Shown here: positions 1 through 13,213 of the stretch, piece after piece | How positions within the stretch are numbered: position 1 is the stretch's first letter | How the letters are laid out: every line of letters starts with the position of its first letter | Origin: Siphonodentalium dalli | Lineage: Eukaryota; Mollusca; Scaphopoda; Gadilida; Siphonodentaliidae | Assembly (NCBI GenBank): GCA_032622095.1 | Contig: CP136061.1 | Location: forward strand, 54,199,762-54,263,761 | DNA: 64,000 nt | Reading direction: 5' to 3' | Notes under the pieces: generated by a model | What the model was told of the DNA's origin: nothing | The model's database searches: none | What the model saw: the letters and a program-made list of their open reading frames with translations, nothing else | Translations under genes and position numbers: made by a program

Positions 1-154
1 TGAAAAACAATAGATTTCAAAAATCGATATCTGATAACTATAAGCTTTAATGGGTGGGTTCCTCGACTCGAATCAATCAACTAATTTTTTTTTTACATCC
101 GTAAGCCATGGAAATACTAATTTGCTAGCGTTAGTTCATATTATACATATTTAA
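1..154. mobile_element. Dominant MITE family, copy A, cut by the window start
   Basis: Carries the family's internal core 'gggtgggttcctcgactcga' and ends near ttaaa at 154. The left part lies outside the window. Confidence 0.7.
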
Positions 155-210
155 AGATGGATTTTCTTTTCAAATAACAATTTTTAAATTGTTTCGTGGG
201 TCTCTGTTAA
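150..210. mobile_element. Short diverged end of the TTAAAGATGGATT element family
   Basis: 'ttaaagatggattttctttt' followed by 'caaataac' and 'cgtggg' parallels the inverse of 14060-14117. It abuts copy A of the dominant MITE. Confidence 0.5.
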
Positions 211-458
211 CAGATAAATAAAAAAAAGTGATAAATTTCAAATTTGATCAGCCTGGGTTGCTACTATCTTCAAAATATGACAATGTCGGGTGGAATGAAG
301 CCTTTATTAGGCATACATTGCCTTAAATTTTATACCAGTTGGAACGCCATGGCGAAATGATGATTGAATTTGGCGGCCATCTTGGATTTATACTGGAAAC
401 AAGGGTTAATATTTATCATAAACCTGTTTCTAGTTCACTTTCTGAAAGAGCACACATA

Positions 459-2697
459 CACACTGTCCAATCGGCTCGCGGAATACCAATGTGAACGTCA
501 GAATACCAGTGTGAACGTCAGAATACCAGTGCTGTACAGGAGAATACCAGTGCTGTACAGGAGAATACCAGTGCTGTACAGGAGAATACCAGTGCTGTAC
601 AGGAGAATACCAGTGCTGTACAGGAGAATACCAGTGTTTTTAAGCGATATGATGGTACCATAATTAGAACTGGACGGCTAAATAACATGACAAAACACAA
701 TGGAAAGGTATGCGCGATCTATTTTATATTTACCCAATGGAGGGGTCACCTGGTGATGTTCAGTTCGACTCTTGACGATCTGGCCTTTGTTTAAAGCAGA
801 AAAATAGGGTATACAAACTCGTAGGGTGGAGGTAAAATTTTGCCATAATCGGTATTCTAGTGCGTTTTGTTTAATTCCTGAGCATAACTTGCGGAATTTT
901 TTATAAAATTCCGACAGCGGAATCTATTGGAAAAACGTGCACATCGAAATCACTGGCGTGTATTAGTTGGAAATACACGAAAATAAATCGAAACGAGGGA
1001 CGGTGATCACAGAAAATGGCACGGCGAACTACCAGTGCATGCCAACGAGGGCTACCAGTGCCAAATTTTCTTTACATGGTAAGTTATATCGGGTACATAT
1101 GTCGATAAACGCTTCATACAGAGCATCGGGCACCCAAAATGCCTCACCATTCCCAAAATAACGACAAAGTTGATATAGAAGGGTAAATATGTGGATCTAT
1201 AATAGGAAAGTACGAAACTTCAACTATATATGTCGATACTCAAAGTTAGTGTAAAATATAGAACAAATTTCATGATGTCCAGGTCAGAATATGGAGTTTT
1301 TGTAGAATTGTTCTTTCCCCCTTGTCCCATTGATTGCCGCGCTTTCCTTTTCTGAAAAGAGAAAAATAAAAATAAAATTAGATATGCATAAAATAAACCC
1401 CTAGATTTATCCATATATGCACACGCAGTCATAAAATATATCAATCTATTTGTACACGTATCCACAACATATATACGTCCAATCACCACGCAACGATCCA
1501 CCAAAAATAATCCAGCCAACCATCGACTCGCCAATCACTCACTGATTCATCAGCACAGCCATCCAACCCATTCTCCCATCACTCCAGCTCAGAAACATAT
1601 CATATATATCCATGCATTCAACAATTAATATATTTGACACCAGTCCATCCATCGATATATCATATTGCATGCATGCATACGGTAACGCCTTAAAATCGAC
1701 GAAGAACTCAACATATATTATATAGGCAAAGATATGCATGGCCCATAATATCAATTACTTTCTAAATTTTGGGAACAAGTCTACCCCATATAATTATGCA
1801 ACATTTGCTGGGATAATTAGAAATATCATTCCATTAGTATTAGAACGTCTTCCCTTTTAATGATAGACTTATTTGCAAATGTTAAACATTAGTTTAAACT
1901 AACTGTTTGAATCCAATTGATATGGAAATAACTCAGTGCCAATACCGAATAAATGGAAATTTAAACTCTTGTCAACTAAATTGTTACTTTATGTTCCACC
2001 AATGTTGAGTATCGCCGTACTTAAAATTTCGAACTTTCAAATCTTAGACCCACACATGTACCATTCTAGATCGATTGTGCCCAAATTTGATGAGGGGATG
2101 AGACATTCCTATAGCTTAAACCGAATCTAACCCACCCCCCCCCCCCCCGACATATACCCGATATAACTTACCATATAAAGAAAATTTGGCACTGGTAGCC
2201 CTCGTTGGCATGCACTGCATGGTAGATCGCCGTGCCATTTTCTGTGATCACCGCCCCTCGTTTCGATATATTTTCATGTATTTCCAACTAATACACGCCA
2301 GTGATTTCGATGTGCACGTTTTGCCAATAGATTCCGCTGTCGGAATTTTATAAAAAAATCCGCAAGTTATGCTCAGGAATTAAACAAAACGCACTAGAAT
2401 ACCGATTAGGGCAAAATTTGACCTCCACCCTACGAGTTTGTACACCCTATTTTTCTGCTTTAAACGAAGGCCAGATCGCCAACTGCAGAGTCGAACTGAA
2501 CATCACCAGGTGACCCCTCCACTGGGTAAATGCAAAATTGATCGTATATACCTTTCCATTGTCTTTTGTTTTGTTATTTAGCCGTCCAGTTCTAATTATG
2601 GTACCATCATATCGCTTAAAAACACTGATATTCTCCTATACAGCACTGGTATTCTGACGTTCACGCTGGTATTCCGCGAGCCGATTGGACAGTGTGA
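459..2697. mobile_element. Large foldback element, arms of about 0.55-0.65 kb
   Basis: Left arm 459-1104 and right arm 2148-2697 are inverted copies over most of their length, for example 'cacactgtccaatcggctcg' against its inverse at the far right, and 'gcatgccaacgagggctacc' against 2196-2216. The 1-kb middle holds no recognisable gene. The left arm is longer, mainly from a 21-bp tandem expansion absent on the right. Confidence 0.85.
481..640 (+). repeat. 20/21-bp tandem repeat in the left arm of the foldback
   Basis: Two units of gaataccagtgtgaacgtca, then five of gaataccagtgctgtacagga (starts 521, 542, 563, 584 and 605). The right arm has just one copy of the 21-bp unit, so expansion followed formation of the inverted repeat. 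Read in frame it would give RIPVLYR units, but there is no sign of a gene. Confidence 0.9.
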
Positions 2698-2945
2698 CAT
2701 AACTTGACATGATATAAAAATGGCACTTTTGGCCAGTCTGTTCCAATATGACAAAAGTTGGTCGCTAAGTCACTATACACTATCATCACGCTGTGTATTC
2801 GCATCGGTAAATAGTTGCAGGGCGGTAAATAGCTGCAGTCCATAGGAAACATCATTCCGTGGGCAGATATAAGAGTTGTCAATATTGCGCGTTTCTTTGT
2901 GCATTTTGGAGGGACAATTAGTGCCTAATATTTATGGAAATGGTG

Positions 2946-3443
2946 AAAGGTACTCAATCCGACCAGAGGGTCCACATCTCAACAGATTCCAACAACAACA
3001 ATCCGATCAGAGGGTCCTATATTACTATTTCTTTGGCTTTGGTGGTAAAAAATATTTGATTCGAGTCGAGGAACCCATCAAACAAAGCTCAGAGTTATTA
3101 GATATTGATTTTTGAAAATTCTTATGTTCTCGAGATGAGTACTAATAATTGCCGTCAATTTCGTTTCCTGCTCGAGATTTGTACACCAAAACTCTATTCA
3201 AACAGACAAGGATGGATAACTCTAAAATCAAGTGGTAATAATAACGCAATTTTGACTGAGATCTGGGCCAGAAAGTATTCCCGATAATTAAAAATAATAG
3301 ATTTCTAAAATCGATATCTAACAAATCTGAGCTTTGATGGGTGACTTTCTCGACTCGAATCAAATATTTTTGACCCCCCCCCCCCCCCCCGAAGCCATTG
3401 AAATAGTAATTGAGAGGAGTTTTATCGGATTGAGTACCTTTAA
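2946..3443. mobile_element. Dominant MITE family, copy B (about 500 bp)
   Basis: Termini aaaggtactcaatccga and tcggattgagtacctttaa. The internal near-palindromic core, with 'gattcgagtcgaggaa' and its inverse, occurs on both sides. A C run (about 3367-3390) sits where other copies read 'cttcgggg'. No coding capacity. Confidence 0.85.
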
Positions 3444-3449
3444 GCCAAC

Positions 3450-4620
3450 TAGGCTGTTATTGCCCATTGGTTACCCCATTAATCTCAACGCATAGGAATT
3501 CTACATGTATTCAAACGTACATTTTTACGGCCCAAACGTGACTTTTCATGAGTTTCCCCCCATATAACTTCGTAAAACCTGTAGAATTCTTTTGATGGTC
3601 GTCTCATGTTGTACAATCATGTTTTTGGAGTTGGTGTGTGGTGAGATATTGTTGATTTGGGTTCAAGTTCATTGCCTCGCGAAAATTGAATTTTTTATAG
3701 AGGTACTGTAGGAAAAAGATGGGCGGATTGTAGCATTTTGGTGACGGACGATCGTATATATGAAAGATCATATATAGCGGTAACTCATTTCGTGTTACTA
3801 ACTTGTATACTTAGGAGATAACCATACCCTGTTGAGTTGTACATTCTGGGATTCGGCGAGTTCACAAACTGTTTTCATGCTCGAATCCCAGAATGTACAA
3901 CGAAACAGGGTACGTTTATCTCCATTGTAATCTATCAAGGAATTTGCACACAAAAACTGTATAAAAAGTATCATTTAGTCATGTTCATGACACGAATCGA
4001 GACTTTCATTTTGCCGTTGTCACCGTGCACAAATCGTTGGGGTTGTTCATTGCGTTACTCGGAACACTGCTCTGTAGCAATTTCCTGTGGGGCGGGTTGG
4101 TTCGTTTCGCTACTCCGTTCTGCACCGATGAAATTTTACCGTGCTACATTCAGATTTGATGCACGCTGAAGCGGCCGATGTCGGTGAATCGAAAACTAAA
4201 ATTAGCCCTCTCGGCCAATCAGAATGCTTGCTTTTAGTGAAAATACACAATTGAATTACAAATGTACATAAACAGAGAATTGACAAATTTTCTCTATCCA
4301 GTTTTCGAACTATCGAATATTATGATAAAATAGATTTTGTTACATACATTTTGAACGGCCAAAATATGAAATTTGACACAACCAGACATATATTTTGTAT
4401 TTACTGGTTATGTACTTGAACAAAACATAAGTACCAGGCTAAGTGTAATTCCAGGGTTCTGTTGGTATTTGTCTAAGGTACGATGTTATATTTAACTGCT
4501 ATTTGAAAAATTAATGCATACTTGGCATTGATATGAGATGTTTGGCCTATTTCAATTATTCTGATTGTGTCATGAAAGACTGACTGGAAGTAAGCTAAGT
4601 AAGTATAGGAAATAGTGTTT
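3450..4620. other. Intergenic stretch without a gene
   Basis: Apart from the hairpin at 3825-3912 I see no gene, RNA or repeat. A 110-residue frame at 3837-4169 starts within the hairpin, has no family features, and is taken as chance. Confidence 0.5.
3825..3912. repeat. Hairpin repeat, first copy
   Basis: Arms 'accctgttgagttgtacatt..' and its inverse around a loop 'gagttcacaaactgttttc'. The loop and part of an arm recur at 16082-16140. Confidence 0.75.
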
Positions 4621-4624
4621 TGTA

Positions 4625-5141
4625 TGGCCTGGTGAGTGTCCTGGTCTCTTCAGATTCTGACATTTTACCAGAAATTAATTAAATTACTCTGCCTGATTAA
4701 TGTTCCAGTCTCTTCAGACTCTTACAATTTTACCAGAAAGCTATTAGTGTGGCTGAAGGGGTCACTATCACCAAAAAAATTGCTGAAGGGTACACAGGAT
4801 TTTCAAAATGTGCTGAAGGGTGCACAGGGTTTGAAATGTCATTCTAAAGGACATTCAGTCTTCGTATCTGCCATGCTTTCTGTTAGAGAATAATTGTTTA
4901 CGTTCCAATGAATATCAAAATGTACTGAAAACAAACTGCTAATGGGCGCCAGACTTTCATAAACACAATTTAAGTAATGGTATTCGTGCCGATCACAAAC
5001 CATGTGTACCCTTCGGCACATTTTCAAACCCTGTGTACCCTTCAGCACTTTTTTTGGTGAGAGTGACACCTTCAGCATTAGTGTGTTATATGGCCCGGTG
5101 AGCGTCCTGGTCTTGTCAGATTCTGACATTTTACCAGAAAA
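4625..5141. mobile_element. Element with direct outer repeats and inner inverted arms
   Basis: A 50-bp direct repeat ('ttctgacattttaccagaaa') flanks inverted arms at about 4743-4830 and 5000-5092, rich in 'gctgaagggt'. A second copy of the arm and adjoining sequence lies at 19438-19690. Confidence 0.65.
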
Positions 5142-5231
5142 TCCTAAATTAATATTTGGTACATTGATTTACCTCTTCAGGCTTTGGGATATTTGAATAA
5201 TTCTATTCTAAGTTGACAGTCTCGAGCAGCA

Positions 5232-5541
5232 TCTAGTATTGGCTCAGTATATCTCTTTGGACTTCTTCTCTTCGCACTTCTAGTATTGGCTCAGTGTATC
5301 TCTTCGGACTTCTAGTATTGGCTCAGTGTATCTCTTCGGACTTCTAGTATTGGCTCAGTTTATATCTTCGGACTTCTAGTATTGGCTCCGTGTATCTCTT
5401 TGGACTTCTAGTATTGGCTCAGTGTATCTCTTCGGACTTCTAGTACTGGCTCAGTATATCTCTACGGACTTTTAGTATTGGCTCAGTGTATCTCTTCGGA
5501 CTTTTAGTATTGGCTCAGTGTATCTCTTCGGACTATATCTC
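5232..5541 (+). repeat. 32-bp minisatellite, about nine units
   Basis: Unit close to tagtattggctcagtgtatc followed by tcttcggacttc; regular 32-bp spacing from about 5283 to 5541, with a longer first unit. A single diverged relative lies near 5717-5750. Confidence 0.9.
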
Positions 5542-5544
5542 AGT

Positions 5545-6385
5545 TAGGGAAACACCCCATATTAGACTTATCGAGCTGACAAGCTCATATCTCTTCTTTG
5601 CAACTATATATTGCAGCGTTATGGTAATCTTTAACCAAGTCGACAGGCATGCTCCTTCGCGCTATGGAATATTATTAGGCTAAGTATGTTCTGCTGACAG
5701 ACTCGAGCTACTTCTAGCATTGGTCCAGTTTGTATCTTCGGACTATATCTCAGCCACAGGAACATCCTACTAGCAGCCCTCGTAAAACACATCTTCTCGT
5801 TTTGCACAACACTTTCCATAATATTCTTATATAACTATTTAAACATGCATTATGCCATTATTACCGTGCTTCAATCTGTATGAAGGACTCTGGCCATTTC
5901 AGGCTCTCGTCCCTCTAAATAGTCAAAGTTAGGTGATCATAGGTATAAACTCTCAGAAATAATCAATGTCCGCTTTAATATTTACGAAAAATAGTAAAGT
6001 TATTAAATTAAACTACCTACATACTTTTCCACCTTAACTTTTAACTTATGCTACCAGAAAATAAATACTTAGTAACAATCCAGTGTTTCCAAACAGAAGT
6101 TCCCTTTTAAAACACAGAAAATTTGCTAAGAACTAATCCTGATGAAACGAATTTTGAAATTTTATTACAGCAGAATCCTAAACTCTAAATACCCAAGTTT
6201 AAATACATGAATTATCCTGCACTGTGGAAACACAGAGTAATACGGCATTTTGATTGGTCTAAAATTCCGCAACAAAAAGAATTGTAGCGTTGGAATTGCG
6301 GAGTAAATAGTTCCGACAATTACTGGCCGTGAAAAAATATCAAATTCATACGTGTATTCAAATAATGAGTTTTATGATATATGTG
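5545..6385. other. Intergenic stretch without a gene
   Basis: AT-rich; no gene or structured repeat seen besides a stray unit of the 32-bp repeat near 5717-5750. Confidence 0.5.
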
Positions 6386-6388
6386 AGG

Positions 6389-6556
6389 CACAATGTTTAT
6401 ATTTTACCGCTTATAATAACTTTTGAATAGTAGGAAAGTTACCGAGTGAACTTTGGCGCTAAAAGTGTGATTTAATCACAATTTTATCGCCAAAGTTCAC
6501 TCGGTAACATTCTGAATATTCAAAAGTTATTAAGCGGTAAAATACAAAATATTGTG
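6389..6556. mobile_element. 168-bp foldback MITE
   Basis: Nearly perfect hairpin. Arms contain 'gttaccgagtgaactttggc' and its inverse; the outer ends contain 'attttaccgc'/'gcggtaaaat'. No coding capacity. Confidence 0.85.
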
Positions 6557-6830
6557 TACTGTGTGAATAATAAATGCATTGATGAAATATTTTGTATTAG
6601 ATCCTGGATACGCCAGTAAAGTTAAAGTATTTTGAAAGTTATAAATATTTTTGACTAACTTTACGATGTATAAAATGGATTTATTTTATGTTTGCACATG
6701 CGAGAAGAAAGTAGAGGCCAGGCCTTTACAAAAAATTTCACCACCGAAGTAGAAGAAATAGTAATTAATGGGTGTAAAATCTGACGGGACATCATTACGT
6801 ACCTAACCGTGGCACGTGTTTCATACCACT

Positions 6831-7280
6831 TTAAATGTACTCAATCCGATTCGTTGTTCCCATATAATCAGATTCAGACAACAACAACAAAATTTGAAAT
6901 GACGCTTCAGTTAAAAGAATCGATTAATTTCCCAAAATATAATGCTAACCATGCATAGTCAACTATAGTATAAAATTGCCCAAACGTGTAATTTATCACC
7001 AATTTGTTCAACGAAATTTGGCCGGTTTGTGAAATATATAACACATAAAGCCACTTGATTTTAGAGTTATCCATCTTCATCCCCAATTTGGTTCGAGACC
7101 GAATATTTTCCAGGCCGCCACAAATTATATATCATGGGAAATAACAAATTTCAAAAATAGATATCTGATTACTCTGAGCTTTGATGGGTGGGTTCCTCGA
7201 CTCGAATAAAATATTTGTTTACCCCCCGAAGCCAAAGAAATAGTTATTTGGAAGCGTTAATTTGGACTTTGCATCTTTAA
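6831..7280. mobile_element. Dominant MITE family, copy C
   Basis: Begins ttaaatgtactcaatccga and ends tttgcatctttaa, with the 'gtgggttcctcgactcga' core at 7190-7206. About 450 bp, no coding capacity. Confidence 0.8.
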
Positions 7281-7600
7281 GTTGAGTGCATAGCGCTTCA
7301 GATATCTTAGTTTTCGAGTCTCCCTCGTGTCAGTAAAGCGTTCCGATATTATGGTGAGCCCCTTTGAAACATCAGTGGACTTCATATGCCAAACACGTGT
7401 CACATCACACAACAATGTTGTGTTTCCCATCTCGGAAAGGTTAGAGTGTCTTCAATATATCACTTGAAAGCAGTTCAATATAGACACGATAGGTATTGAG
7501 TACTTTGTGTGAACTGAATTTAAACTATACAATATATCTACTGGATGCCACTCACTCAGCATCCTCGTCTGTGCTCGGGAGCTGTGTCCGCGAGTAGCCC

Positions 7601-7607
7601 TATATAG
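7601..7607 (+). promoter_or_regulatory. Possible TATA box of the lectin-like gene
   Basis: TATATAG lies 79 bp upstream of the chosen ATG, which would put a start site near 7630 and leave a short leader. AT-rich motifs are common here, so this is only a candidate. Confidence 0.25.
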
Positions 7608-7685
7608 CGTGTATATGCGTGGTATATGCATACCTATTTCTCATATTTTTTAAGATATCACTGAGACACATTAACATTCGTGAAC

Positions 7686-7965
7686 ATGTCCAAGGTGACG
7701 TCAGAGATGAAGAACAAGAGCATGTTAGGAGTTTTCTTGATTTTGTTATATTTCTATCACGTGGAGGCAAATTATGTCTTTGTAAGCGCCAGATTCGTAG
7801 CAGGAGGTGGACAAACAAACGTAAAAAGCATACTCTCACATGCGACAGCCAAGTCCGAAATCAAGTGTGGTGCAATATGTCTGAAAACAATCGGTTGTAA
7901 GTCATTTACTTACGACAATACCGACTGCATTCTTCTGAAGGACGAGAGTGGAAAATTAGCAGTTG
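7686..7965 (+). CDS. Lectin-like gene exon 1: signal peptide and PAN/apple-like module
   Basis: 93 codons plus one base, ending at donor TTG|gtgagt. The ATG at 7686 is preferred because a hydrophobic stretch (about residues 13-24, LGVFLILLYF) follows a short charged start, as in signal peptides; a second ATG at residue 8 would also keep it. After the signal come about 65 residues with four cysteines in the pattern CGAIC..GC..F.YDN.DC, which resembles PAN/apple modules (protein or carbohydrate contact). The module is short compared with full PAN domains, so the family call is tentative. The joined codon V continues into exon 2. Confidence 0.78.
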
Positions 7966-10900
7966 GTGAGTTTTAATTTACACGTGCATATAAATGTTCG
8001 TAGGGGTCACGGTCACCGTCATGTACCTTACTCGGAGTGTATAATCTTAAATTCTAAATACGTCAAATGAAAATGTCGAATAACATCAGTCAATATAATG
8101 TTAATCCAACTTAATATAGAAATACGTCACATGAAATTTATTAGATGTTAAAAACAACCAATATCGGTTGTCCGTATACTCACCAAGTCAAGACGCAATA
8201 AATGGGAAAGGACGCCATCGTATCGTATTTAACAATAGACAAACACAATTTAATATATCTCGTGCAAATTGTAATATAAAGATCACTATTCAATGGTTTT
8301 TAATGAAATGTATTGGGAAAGAACTCTATCGTATAATTTGTAACCAATGCATGGTGAACACGTGGAATTTATAAAATATAATGTAATAGACGTCACGGAA
8401 AAATAAAGTACAGATGCACAATAATTTGGATGAATCATTAACAACTACATGTATTAAAAATATATATGCAGGGACAGTGGAACCTCAAAAAATGTGGTCG
8501 CAATTTATTGGACAGGGTGGGATATATAGCCTAGTTTCTCTTCCATTGGGTCCTGGGAGAAGATAATCAGTGTGGGTACATATAATAATTGCGCTTAACC
8601 TGAGCGGAAGCACAACTCAATTGCGCAAATCGTTGTAAGGAATGTCAATTGCAATGGAGAGCGAAATTATTATTCCTATCGCCCACTCGTGCCAGATTTT
8701 TTCCAGACTCAAGGCGGGGTGGGCGGATGGGTATATATATATATGTCGGAGCTGGAATAAATTACTAATTCAATTGTTTTTCAACAATGGAATTTACGCA
8801 TGTTTGTCCTCTATTATATACATTATATACATGTAGACTCTTATCTACACGAATATATCATTTAGAACACACTTAGCTCCTTGTATGGAATATATATATA
8901 TATGGTCCGGGAAATATTTAAATATGTTGTTTGAAACCAAATAAAAATGATACTATAGTATGGGTAACTGGTATGTAATTAGATTTTGTGATGGTATGTA
9001 CGGGTAGGCAGTGGATTTATATTCCCAATATTATCAACAAACTGTATTTTATATGAGGAATGATAACATAGTCATTGAAATTAATTAAAAATAATTATGT
9101 AAAATTAAAAGTAATGAAAAACATAAAACTCTAACAAATATAGTCGTCCTGGCTTGACAGATAACCATCTGACAAAACTAAAAAATAAATACCAAAAATA
9201 TACGGAAACAACTAATACTGTACCTTTATGGGATACAAACTCTGCGTTGATGTTCTGAAAGTTTGAGGTTGCATGCATGCCAATTACATGTGACCCAGGA
9301 TCGATATCGTGGTCAGCATACATGGGAAGATTGTCGGGCAGATTGAATATTCAAATATCAGCCAATATGAAGATTTTGTTGAGTAAGTTATATTTGGCGG
9401 CGAAAGATGCGATCGAAGTGATAACTGTATAATAGATAAGTTTCCTAACTTTAATTTTTTTTTAAAGTGGCGATATAATTTTTTTTTAATTATTAATAAG
9501 GTATATGGCCTGACTCAGTTATCATTGTCATGGAACCTCATCGGCATAATATGGCTTTAGACCTTTAATGTGATGTGAAACACTCCGGCAGGGTGATCCA
9601 ATAGAAATGGAGAATAATCTTGCTCAAAGTTGTTATTTTTACGAATATTAATCCAAATTGCCAACACACACTGTCATTGTGATATATTAATTAAATTCAC
9701 CGACTCTGGATGGCGAAATCATTTGTGTTTGTTTATCGCCGATTGTATGTAAATATTTACAACTGAGCGTAGTTTTGACGATGTTTTCTATTGAGTGGTA
9801 TGGTCGATTTCTTTGATATTTTCGACGATGTTAGTAGAATGCTACATTCTCCAGGTTGGCATAACCCCTGAATACTAACTTATCAGTTTCACGAACTCGA
9901 ACATGTCCATAATATGTCTTTAAAACGATTAGCCCCATGTGAGCGACAGTCGTACTACACATGTAATGCGTCGTACTACACATGTAATGCCACCTCATTC
10001 TTCCAGATATCAAACCAGTTTCTAGCATAGTGCCTGCAGATACACAATATAACATTGGCCAATAAAATTCATATGTGAACAGGAAGTTTTCTGTCAATTA
10101 TGTTTTTAAAGACATATTATGGACATTTTCGAGTTCGTGAAACTGATGTTAGTATTCAGGTGTTATGCCAACCTGGAGAATGTAGCATTCTACTAACATC
10201 GTCGAAAATTTCAAAGAAATCGACCATACCACTCAATAGAAAACATCGTCAAAACTACGCTCAGTTGTAAATATTTACATTTGGATTCGGGACGCAACAA
10301 TCGGCGACAAACAAACACAAATGATTTCGCCATCCAGAGTCAGTGCATTTAATTAATATATCAGACTGATGGTGTGTGTTGGCAATTTGGATTAATATTC
10401 GTAAAAAGAACAACTTTGAGCAAGATTATTCTCCATTTCTATTGGATCACCCTGCCGGAGTGTTTCACATCACTTTATAACACAGTATGAAAATAAGTAT
10501 TGTATTCGATATTCTCATTCACTTTAGCGGAATGTTCTCTGTCACATATACACGTCATTCATATAAACAAATTCTATATTTGAACGTTTCAAGATGTAAA
10601 TGTACTGACAACTCCTTTTTTTCATGATCAAACAAATGAGAAAATGGTTTGTTGTATCGACGATATTGGTGTTCATTAATGTCATAAATGACATTCGGAT
10701 GTATATATTGTACAAGAAACAGTCTTGAATATTATCGGATAATACCATTTCTACTTTGGGTAATTCCTGACTAACAAAATTTTTGGATAAAATAACTCAA
10801 CTATGATAAATTATAGACATATTATGGACTTGTTAGGGTGCGTGAAACTTATAAATAAGTACTCAGGCGCTATGCCAACCTGCGGAATGTATCATTCTAC

Positions 10901-13156
10901 TAACATCGCCGAAAATTTCTATGAAATTGACCATACCATTCCATTGAAAACATCGTCTGAACTACGCTCAATTGTAAATATTTACATCCAGGTTCGGGAC
11001 GCAACTATCGGCGATAATCTAACGCAAATCATTCCACTATCGAGTGCCATTGAATTTAATTTATATATATATATAAGAATGACAATACGTGTTGTCAATT
11101 TGGAATAATATTCGTAAAAATAACTACATTGAGCAAGAATATTCTCCATTTATATTTTATCACCCTACTGGAGTGTTTCACATCACTTTAAAAGATGTAT
11201 GGCAATAGATAGGGGGTAGTCGCCTCTGTCTGCGCTTTACGACGCTGTCTGTTAGAATGCTCCTACACACAATATTGCTCAGTTCAACGGTCATTATGTT
11301 TCAAACTTCAAAATATATTGTCGATCACGATAATTTCGTTTAGATCGATACGATACATTACGATAATTTAAAAATATATCGATATTCCATATGATATCGA
11401 TAAACCGTGAAGCACTATAAATGCAACTGTTGTTTCAATGTTTGTTCCAAATACTAAATTAGTAAGATCCACTAGCAACTTAGAAGGGCGTGCTATTACA
11501 TGACAATGGTGTTACCACACCGCACCACTCGAAAATGGCATTAACACTTTCTATACTAAATTATTTCTCCCACTCAGTTATAAAAGTATATATCGGTATG
11601 GTATATTATTCCTCTGGAGGGATTTCCGGGAGAATAAGCACATAGCAGATAATATAATCAGAGAAGGAGTAAACTGTTCTATTTATTGGAGGGAAATTAA
11701 TGTTCAGATAATAAATTCAACAAACCACATGAAGACCTACCAATGATCGTTTGTTAAACGTATTATCTGAACAGTTCCTACGGAGTAACTACTCACAATG
11801 AGTATAGAGTATAGAAATTGTTAAACATTAATTTTTCCAACTGTTAACAAATATCATCAACCAATTTATAACCGCATCATAAAATTTCAGTCTCGGTAAG
11901 CATTGGTCATTAGACTTTATCTCGGACACTATATTGCCGAGCCATTTGACCCATCATGTTGTTTATTAATGTATCTGGTGGCAAAACTATATTGCTTTTG
12001 CTTTACGATATCACTCCTAATCACAACAGGTTACAAGTGGGAACATTCTTCGTAGTAAAGTTGAATATGCTTGCCAATAAGTGATGTGACATTATAACTC
12101 TTAACAATATGCCACAGAGTCAATACTTACTGTATATGCGAAATGTCAAATAGCACATTCCATGGTACGATAAATTGCGACATTTACTATTTTATATAAT
12201 CACTAAACGCTCTTTAAATTCTGAAAACTCATTAAAAGGGGGTTATAGTGAAATTTCAGCGTGGCTCCAAATCTAAAATCTAATTGATTGATTTAATCAA
12301 TAAGTATGTGAATATGTACATATGTGAAAAATGTAATGCTTCAGTCATAAAGTGAACAATTTTGTTACTAATCTACCCTATACGATTTATATTTTAACGT
12401 AAAAAGTTGATGAAAATATAATAAAAGTTGTTATTGATTTGTTTATGTCAATGTTGACTAAAATACAAAGCGTAAAACTAGTTGTCAGATTCTTCTCTTT
12501 ATTATATTTTCATAAACTTTTTACGTCAAAATATATAAGAATACGGAACGTGTTATTCGACTCTCAAGATGTTATCATACTCTCAGCACTGCGTTATTAA
12601 GTCATATTTGTGCGTCATTTTGTTATCCTGGTGCGTTAATTTAACAGAAATGGCTGGTGATGTTGTAGCTTTAAGAACGTATTAGGTCTAACCGTGTGTT
12701 TCAGTGTGGTCTGTGTCGTACCAAACTGGTGTAGAAAATATAATAAACACAATATTTAAAGATGCATAATCCGAATTAACGCTCGTAAATTACTATTTCA
12801 TTGGCTTCGGGAGGGGGGGGGTCAATATTTTATTCGAGTCAAGGAACCCACCAATCAAAGATCAGTTATCAAATATCGTATTTTTCACTATAATTTTTTA
12901 GTGTCCCAGTAAAAAGTAGACGAGAAGACGGTCTCGGACCGAATTGCGGATGAAGATGGATAACTCTAAAATCATGGCTTTTTTGTGTCAGATATTTGAC
13001 AAACCGCCAAAATTTAGTTGAACAAAATGTTGATAAACAACAGCTTTTGGGCGATTTGATACTATAGTTGACTGTGGTTAGCATTATATTTGGGCAATTA
13101 ATCGATTCTGATAACTGAAGCGGCATTTCAAAAAATGATGATGTTGTTGTTGTTTA

Positions 13157-13213
<57 letters not shown>

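Noticed and set aside
364-663. 99-codon frame with repeated RIPVLYR
   Set aside because: Product of the 21-bp tandem repeat in a foldback arm; no start context, splice partner or conserved domain, and the other arm lacks it.
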